Assembly (NCBI GenBank): GCA_963383645.1
Contig: OY726558.1
Coordinates: forward strand, 179,209,134-179,273,133
Length of the DNA stretch: 64,000 nucleotides
Reading direction: 5' to 3'
Source of the DNA: Muscardinus avellanarius
Lineage: Eukaryota; Chordata; Mammalia; Rodentia; Gliridae
The position numbers and the translations under genes were made by a program. Position 1 is the stretch's first letter; each line of letters starts with the position of its first letter. Positions 56,926 to 64,000 of the stretch are shown piece by piece. The notes under the pieces are model-generated. The model ran no database searches, had not been told where the DNA came from, and saw nothing but the letters and a program-made list of their open reading frames with translations.

Positions 56926-58500
56926 GATATAGTTTAGTTTTAACCAAGGATGTAATAGTAAAATATGTTTACATTCTTCCATGTCTTTATTAGATAATAC
57001 TGGCATTATTAAACATTATTTTCATTTCCAATTAGATTTATTCAACTCAAAAAACCCAATACTAACTCTACTTCCTTTCCCTTTCTCTTTTATTCCTTTT
57101 TCTCTTCTCTGTTCAATTCCTCCATGACCTCTTGCTCTATTGCTTTACGTAGGGCAGAACATTATTTCTCTCTTACTCCCTGCTCCTTTTTTAGTGTAAC
57201 ATGAGGATCGAAAATGATGCACAAAAGGCAATCTAAATATCCCACTTAATATATCCATTTGTATATTTCTTGGCAGGTTCAGTTTTCCATTGGGTAGGAG
57301 TTACAAACTGAACACGGTCAAGTTGCCAACAAAACTCTGAGACTATCAAGCACTTTCTTGGTCTTTAGGACATGAGGTCTATCTATTTAGTTAGTTTTTT
57401 CTTTTTGAGAAGACATTTGATAGACTCTACAACGCTACCCCCTCTAAACAGATGGAAGACAGAGGTGGCAAAGCCTTCAAGTTAAGTTAACGAACGCATA
57501 TCCCAACCTCTAGCGCAAAGATGTTTTAGAAATTCATAAAAAAATGTATCAACTTCATACTTTCTACTCAGCCATTTCCGTAGAACCTTGTCATTACTTG
57601 ATAGATAGCCATGATTTCTTAAATTCTCTATGAATATACTATAGAACACATCCAAAGAGTTGTGTCACTAAGGAAAAAAAACAATCTAGGTACACTTCCC
57701 ACACTGTTAAGTGTAAAGGAATTAATTTTAGTGTTAAATAAAAAAATATTTGGCAATCAAGATCTTCACAGTCAGGGTCTAGAGTACTGTTTTGATTTAC
57801 TCTAGCAAAGAGAACATAACTAGGGTGGCAAGTCGTGCAGCTGGATACACCATCTGACTCAGAGGACAATAATTTTTTGCCAAAATCTAAGCACCATCTG
57901 ATAGCAAAACAGGCCAAATTGGGGTAAAGTAATTAAGCGAAGGATAAAAAACCAACACTGTGAATCCCTCTCATTTTCATAGTTGTGCTGATATTGACAG
58001 TTTCTCTCATATATGATATTTCTTTCATCATATCAAAGATTTGAAAACAATCCATATTCAAAATATGGTATCTTGTAAGTTTACACATGTTCATAAATTG
58101 TGAATGATAGAGATTAATTTATATTATCTAAATTTTAATAGAAATTATGATAATATAGGAGTTTTAATAGCAAACAAATTTTAATTCTGAGTATTCTTCT
58201 GCCATTAGTTCCTTGTGTTGGTCTGAGTCCTACTTCTTCCAGTGGATGCAAAGGAAAGGGAGTGGAGAAATTGTGAATGATGAGTTCAACACCTCAGGTG
58301 AGGTAGCTATTGGTGCTTCTAGAAAAACACAAATAGTATCATTTGAGAAATAAGGAGCACTATAAGTTTTCAGTAAAATTTGATCTTGGAGGAGCTTTCT
58401 ATATTTAACAATTAGATCACTCAACATTGCATATTTCTGCATTTTGAGTATATTTAGCAGAATCCAAAATATAGACAAAATACCAGAATTAAAGGAACAT
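56926..58500. other. Unassigned stretch with long minus-strand open frames
   Basis: About 1.5 kb with no recognisable SINE or L1. Minus-strand frames of 92 codons (57639-57917) and 82 codons (58230-58478) occur, but I recognise no domain. A decayed retroelement interior or a pseudogene is possible. Confidence 0.35.
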
Positions 58501-59370
58501 TGTCATAGCTGCACAGCAATCAGTGTGGGAGAATATGCTAGGTATAATGGATGTTTGAGGGGCTATGTTAATAATTTGAGACAATAATGATATTTTCAAT
58601 AATAATAATATAGAGTACATTGTCTTATGTGATTTCTCCTATAACTTTTAAAGAATTGTCTCATATTTGTTTTTTAAAATACTTTTTGTCATTTATATTA
58701 AGCTAAAAGTTTATTTATTATTGATGTTTTAGATAAATCATCATATGTATTAACACAATCTGTAGGTATAGGTTCAGAAGCAAATACAAAGTAAGAAAAG
58801 ATAGAAGCAATAAAGAAAAGAGATTCTGAAGAACTTGCATGGATCTGAATTGGTGGAAATTTATTCTGCACTCAAGGTTGAAACAAAATTTCCAGAATTG
58901 CAGAAATTTAGGGCCACTAAGCTAGTTTCTTGGTCCTTCAAGTCTTAGCCTGATTGGAATAGCTAGAAATAAATACAACTAACTATATTCTGACTTTCCC
59001 TATCTTTGGGGCATTTCTTTTATATAGCATATTATGGCCAGGCATTTTTCTTTATGTTCTTTTGCCTCGTTGCCAGAAAACTTAATTTTCTTTGTTTTTT
59101 TATAATATTTGAAAAGTACCAGATATTCAACTTCTTCCAAACTGTGTGCTTTTTGATGCTGAGCAGAAAATAAACAAAACAAAAACAAACAAAATCTCCT
59201 TCAGGCTAACACTTAATATTTCTCTTATTAAAGTTTTATATTTATACTTCCCCTTACAAGGTAGAAGCTACAAAATAAATGTTGCTAACATAATTAAGAA
59301 AAATAAAAAAATTAACCTTTCATAACTGCATCTGAGAACTAAATCAACAAAATGATGAAGAAAACCAAAT
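58500..59370. other. AT-rich sequence, nothing recognised
   Basis: No recognised element. Confidence 0.4.
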
Positions 59371-59371
59371 T

Positions 59372-59562
59372 AACCAGGAATGGTGGTACATGCTTGCAAT
59401 GTCAATACTTGGGAGCTTGAAACCGGAGGATTGCAGGTTTGACGTCAACCTCAGCTACTTAGGCACTTCAGAACTTAGTGAGACCCTGTTCCCAAATAAA
59501 GTATAAAATAGATCTGAGCGTATATCCTGGAAGTAGAATGTTCCTGAGTTCAATTCCCAGTT

Positions 59563-59610
<48 letters not shown>
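59372..59610 (+). mobile_element. B1-dID SINE with (AC)n tail
   Basis: Sense copy with both arms. The A tail has been replaced by about 23 AC units (59564-59609). Confidence 0.88.
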
Positions 59611-59611
<1 letters not shown>

Positions 59612-59613
<2 letters not shown>

Positions 59614-60085
59614 AGCAAATTATAAGGGACAAGCACTCCCTCAAAGTGCAAAACATAATTGTTTTCATTAGTAAAGTATGGAAGTAAAAAATATCTCCTT
59701 TACAAGTGGATAGGAAGAAATCAGTTATTCTTTTTTAATTATTAGATACTAAGTATAGAATAGCATATGAGTCATGAAGAGTTTGGGATTCCAGATACAA
59801 GGGGTATTTGCAATTACTCCTAAGAGTTGGAAGCATCTTAATACTTAATGGAGCTGAACCAGGAAATAGCTCATTTATTACAGTGCACAGATCATCTTGA
59901 TCTAACCAGCTGCATATGTCTAAATTAACTAATATAGACCTATTATAATATAATTTTTTTTCTCCTAGGAAGAATTTAATTTTTATTCTGGTAAATACAT
60001 TAAGATAGAGTAAGATATGTTATCCTTGTATCCCAAATAAACTTAGTGCTCTAAGCCAAGACAATTTAAACAAAGAAAAGTTCCA
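59612..60085. other. AT-rich sequence, nothing recognised
   Basis: No recognised element. Confidence 0.4.

Positions 60086-60087
<2 letters not shown>

Positions 60088-60134
<47 letters not shown>
60088..60134. repeat. (AT)n microsatellite
   Basis: About 23 AT units followed by a short GT stretch. Confidence 0.92.
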
Positions 60135-60137
<3 letters not shown>

Positions 60138-60855
60138 TGTGTGTGAGAGTGTGAGAATAAATATATCTACATACATACCACATACCATTAAAGGCACATG
60201 GAACATTTTTGTGTATCAAATTTAATTTCTATCATTTCTTACTGCTATAAAAATAATTTCACCCCCTAGTAACAATATTTCATAATAGGTGCTCTGAAAA
60301 TTATATTTACAATTAATACACTAATATGTAGTTGAAACAATTATCAGTAAAATGGATTTAAAGTGACATCCAAGGTTTACAATTCCTCTGATTTAGTTTC
60401 AACTTGTATGTAAGGAGCATTTTGATGTTACTGTAACTTATTTAAAGTATCATGAGTAACTCAGTGTTTGTTGTTTGTGTTTTGCAGAAGAACAGTTCCT
60501 TCTATGCTAGGGTAGATTCAAAACATCCAAACACTGCAATGTGCATTAAAATGGAAGGAAAAAAATTAGTTTTCTGAGAAGCACAATACTATTATACTTG
60601 AAGAAAGAGACGTGCTTCCATGTAAAATACTCAATGCTTTCAGCACTTCTCTGAGTTCATAAGTGATGAGTAACTTAGCAAATTTGTTTTAGTAAGCCTT
60701 CTTACATTTTTGTCAATAATTGCTAAGTAAGTTTTCAGAGAGAGCTTTATTGTATACTGCAATATTCCATTTATCCAAGTTATGCTTCCATAGTATGAAA
60801 TGTTGTTTCGGTATGGAACTATAAGTATTCTTTCTTGGAAATGGCAGCAATTAAG
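60135..60855. other. AT-rich sequence, nothing recognised
   Basis: No recognised element. Confidence 0.4.
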
Positions 60856-60857
60856 AT

Positions 60858-61066
60858 GCATGCCTGGCATGATGGCACATACTTGTGATCCCAGCATTTG
60901 GAAGTCTGAGATTGGAGGATCACAGTTTACATACAGCCTCAGCTCCTATAGTGAAACTCTTTGCATCTCAGTGAGGCCCTGTTTTTTTAAAAAAAAGAAT
61001 TAAAAATAGGGCTGGGGTTATAGCTAAGAGTTAAAATGTCCCTGGGTTCCATCTTTAGTACTGGGG
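60858..61066 (+). mobile_element. B1-dID SINE
   Basis: Sense copy with both arms (gcctggcatgatggcacat; ggctggggttatagctaag). Confidence 0.88.
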
Positions 61067-61127
61067 AAAAAAGATACATAACTTAAGTATACCTACTCTA
61101 AAGCTTAGTTCCTATTTAAGAGCATCA

Positions 61128-61260
61128 TGACAGAGCATGGTGATATCAAATGATGTCAAGTGATAAAAATGAAATAGGGTTGGGGGTCTATTTTGGAAGA
61201 AGAATAATCCTGGGTTTAGCCCCAGCACCAGAGAAAAGAAAAGAAGAGAAAGAAAAGAGA
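61128..61260 (+). mobile_element. B1-dID SINE, heavily deleted
   Basis: The start of the left arm (agagcatggtgatatc) is joined to an ID-like arm (gggttgggggtctattttgg) with most of the middle missing. A GAAA-rich tail follows. Confidence 0.6.
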
Positions 61261-61299
61261 GAAATAATACTGCTCCTAGTATAATTTGTGTCTCCTCAC

Positions 61300-61730
61300 A
61301 TCATAATTTGTGCACTAAATGTCCCTTGCAATTCACACCCTTTGCCATTTGGAAGTCTTTTTTCAATTTATCAAAATGCAAACAGAAAAAAAAATCCACA
61401 GTTATTTTAATAAAATGTTTCAATGTCTGCAATTTGGATGAGTGTCTTGTATTGCCGTTGAATTTTATGGTTAAATAAAATGTTGAAATTGAAGGATATG
61501 TATGTATGTATCTAGTTCTTTTCTGTACCAGTTCTGACTTAAAGTTACTACTTTCTCCTCTGGGATTTTCACTGAATGTCAAGAAGCCTACAGCACTGAT
61601 ATTACATGGGAAAAGAATAACTTCCAATAAATATTAGGCAAGCCTAACAGTCTCCAATTCTAGTCCTTACATATTATTATTGACTTAAGTAATAGATAAT
61701 TCCTGTTGTTCTCAGTTATGTTATTGGCAT
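61300..61730. other. Unassigned sequence
   Basis: The minus frame 61301-61627 (108 codons) is open but has no recognisable motif. Confidence 0.35.
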
Positions 61731-61734
61731 TATG

Positions 61735-61735
61735 T

Positions 61736-61782
<47 letters not shown>
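61735..61782. repeat. (GT)n microsatellite
   Basis: About 23 GT units. Confidence 0.93.
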
Positions 61783-61784
<2 letters not shown>

Positions 61785-61889
61785 CTACTGGTTGAGGCAG
61801 CAAGATAAGCAGCCCAACATCATAACATGAATCTGAAGTAAAAAGTACTTTAGTGTATGAGTAGAATCAAGAAAAAGGAGATCCTATAG

Positions 61890-62132
61890 AGGAGCAAACA
61901 AGGCAACCTAACTGAGGGGATTGGAAGGGAGAAGAGGGAAACTCACTAAAGCACATGATGTACATAAAAAACATATGGATGTCACTCACTAAGCCAAGCA
62001 TGGAGGGAGGGAAGGGGAGGTAATGGGATGGGGTGGGGTAGGATTAATGGGGTGATAGGTGCATATATATCCACACAAGCGTTTTATCCCATTAAGATGT
62101 AGGATGTCAATGCACCAATTAAAAATAAATAA
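61890..62132 (+). mobile_element. L1 3' UTR and tail, sense
   Basis: aagccaagcatggagggagg, a strongly G-rich stretch (62003-62042), tatcccattaagatgtagg and the terminal gcaccaattaaaaataaat. Confidence 0.88.
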
Positions 62133-62154
62133 ATAAAATATAAAGAAAGAGAAC

Positions 62155-62350
62155 AGTATGTGGTGATTATGAGCCTTGTTTCTAGAACCAAACAGGCTTA
62201 AGTTCTAGTTTTAAACATTTGTTAGTTGCCTGAACTTGGAGAGGATACTGAAATAGTCTATATTTAGTTAATCCATCTGTCAGGTGGAATAATGATAACA
62301 ATTACCTTCTCTCTGCAAAGACTTAGTGAGATAACAGGAGAGAGAAACTT
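62155..62350 (+). mobile_element. MIR SINE
   Basis: Worn sense MIR: gtggtgattatgagcc, gttgcctgaacttgg, gttaatccatctgtcaggtgg, tgataacaattacct and acttagtgagataacagg. Confidence 0.75.
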
Positions 62351-62351
62351 A

Positions 62352-63715
62352 TTCTGTTATATGGTACATAATCAGAAGGGAAGATAAAAATGAGAATATA
62401 TTTGTAAACACATATATACTTATACATATGTATATATACACACAACTACATACTTTCTATATTAGCTGTTATAGGAACTATTTTAGTTTAAAAGATTATT
62501 TTCATAGCATCCACCTAAGATCTCATCATGTGAGTGACCTTGTTGATAAGAGAAGATATGATATCTGGGGCACAAGTTTCTCCTCATCCACCTTCCCCTC
62601 ATCGCCTTTGGCTCCAAGCTCTCATTCTTGGACATCAGCTGCTCCTGAGTGCGAGGATCCTCAGTGGGATGTGTAGATCTTCTCTCACATTACCTATTTA
62701 AAATGACTCTTTTACAGCCGTAGTTCTTGGTTTCTATTAATCTTTTTCAAAGTCAACTCTACTTCCCTCAGCCCATTCTCTATATGTTTTCCAATGTAAC
62801 TGCTTTGATTTTAAGACAGCAACATTTTCATTACATGTTTTAACAGAACTTAACACGGCATGCAGTAGTTTTCAACATTTGCATAGAGGTTTCCACCGTA
62901 TAACTTCAATAGAAAATCTGCTATCATGTACTCCATCCTTTTGTGAATACAGCAGAAGGCTTCATAAGCTAATATTAAAAATTAATATTTTTTATTTTTA
63001 TATTATTTATTTTATACTTTCATATATGAATTACTTTCACAAAGACAGGAACAATAACAACAACAAACTATTTCTCAAGAAAACTGCATGAGCTTGTTTG
63101 AGCAGAGATTATTCACATACAATTTTAAAGCTAGGCCACATTAAGACTCAAATTTACTGAGTTACCCAGGATTCCTAGTCCAGAAATAAATGGAATACAT
63201 AGTTCTATTTTCTACTTAAATTTATTAAACATTTACAAAATGAACAAGCATCTTCATGCAAAATATTGGAATAGTTTCTAATATATAATTGTTTTTAAAA
63301 TAGATATGATTATATATTCAAACATAATACTATTATTTTTTGTAATTCTTCTAAAATGTAATCACTTTGCTTGGATAATAACTACACCAGATATTTTGCT
63401 ACATTTTGTCCTTTATTTTCTATCTCATATTATCAAATGCTTATGAATAGGGAATGCATTCTATTAAATTCATATTTATAAATATGTAAAAGTAAATAAT
63501 AATTGTCAAATAAATAATATGTGCCAGGGATTTTATTTTTATGATTTTCTACCCATGCATAAGAAAACAACATGTTCAATTACAAAAACAAAAAGAGGGA
63601 GCAGGGAGTGCATTACTTTATATGTAGAAAGGTGAGATGACCTTAATAAACATCTTAGGCCAAAACGAAATAAGTGGTTTCAAAGACATGTAGTAACTGT
63701 GTAAAAAATACACAC
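62352..63715. other. AT-rich sequence, nothing recognised
   Basis: No gene or interspersed repeat identified. A slightly GC-richer patch at 62540-62690 has an open frame but no recognisable domain. Confidence 0.4.
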
Positions 63716-63716
63716 T

Positions 63717-63922
63717 GCTGGGCATGGTGATGCATGCTTGTATCCCAGTACTTGGGAGGCAGAGACAGGAGAATAGCAGATTTTCAGACAGCCTCAGCTA
63801 CTTCGTGAGGCCTTCCACAAATTAGTAAGACTTTGCTTCAAAGTAAATACTAAAAGCTATGGCTGGGGGTGTAGCTCAAATATAGGATGCCCCTGGGTTC
63901 CATCTCTAGTACTATAAAAGGA

Positions 63923-63982
<60 letters not shown>

Positions 63983-63992
63983 GGAAAGAAAA
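63717..63992 (+). mobile_element. B1-dID SINE with (GAAA)n tail
   Basis: Sense copy (tgctgggcatggtgatgcat; ctgggggtgtagctcaaat) whose tail has expanded to about 16 GAAA units (63919-63981). Confidence 0.92.
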
Positions 63993-64000
63993 GAAAATAT

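Noticed and set aside
59564..59609. CRISPR-like or satellite array
   Set aside because: The window shows only 1-4 base microsatellites, one 50-bp minisatellite and the monomer arrays. There are no spacer-separated repeats and the genome is mammalian.

Overview
This window looks like non-coding DNA from a rodent of the squirrel family (Sciuridae: squirrels, marmots, ground squirrels). The main evidence is about 45 copies of one dimeric SINE. Its left arm is 7SL/B1-like (near ggctgggtgtggtggc) and its right arm is a shortened ID (tRNA-Ala-like) unit (near gggtgtagctcagaggtag). As I understand it, this B1-dID (MEN-type) structure is typical of sciurids and their relatives. L1 tails ending in gcaccaataaaa, strong AT-richness, abundant microsatellites, and worn MIR and MLT1 relics also fit a mammalian intergenic or intronic region. 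I found no convincing protein-coding gene. The longer open frames fall in microsatellites, SINEs or L1 debris. The only gene-like signal is a repeat-free stretch at 35.86-36.06 kb with a TATA box and an acceptor/donor pair around a stop-free 112-base exon.

Layout. 0.7-9.3 kb is mostly L1 debris on both strands with five B1-dID copies. 9.7-17.8 kb holds dispersed and clustered B1-dIDs plus old L1. 17.8-22.3 kb holds old mammalian repeats and one MIR. 18.3-23.4 kb contains three related copies of a rearranged L1 3' end, one inverted relative to the other two. 23.6-25.1 kb holds a GC-richer composite element made of a 160-220 bp tandem monomer flanked by two related blocks. A second, longer copy lies on the opposite strand at 49.6-52.0 kb, where it also carries a 50-bp tandem repeat and runs directly into an L1 3' tail. 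25.3-35.5 kb is L1, SINEs and AT-rich sequence. 36-49 kb is SINE-rich, with a 144-bp tandem duplication, L1 tails and an MLT1-like LTR end. 52-64 kb is AT-rich with old L1, microsatellites, a second MIR and a final B1-dID with a GAAA tail.

The most interesting content is the composite element pair. I infer that it represents the monomer-type 5' region (promoter) of a sciurid L1, or a non-autonomous element derived from one. The 49.3-52.0 kb copy would then be an L1 with both ORFs removed, by splicing before reverse transcription or by internal deletion. All family names come from reading by eye. No database or alignment was run, and element boundaries are approximate to about 10-30 bases.
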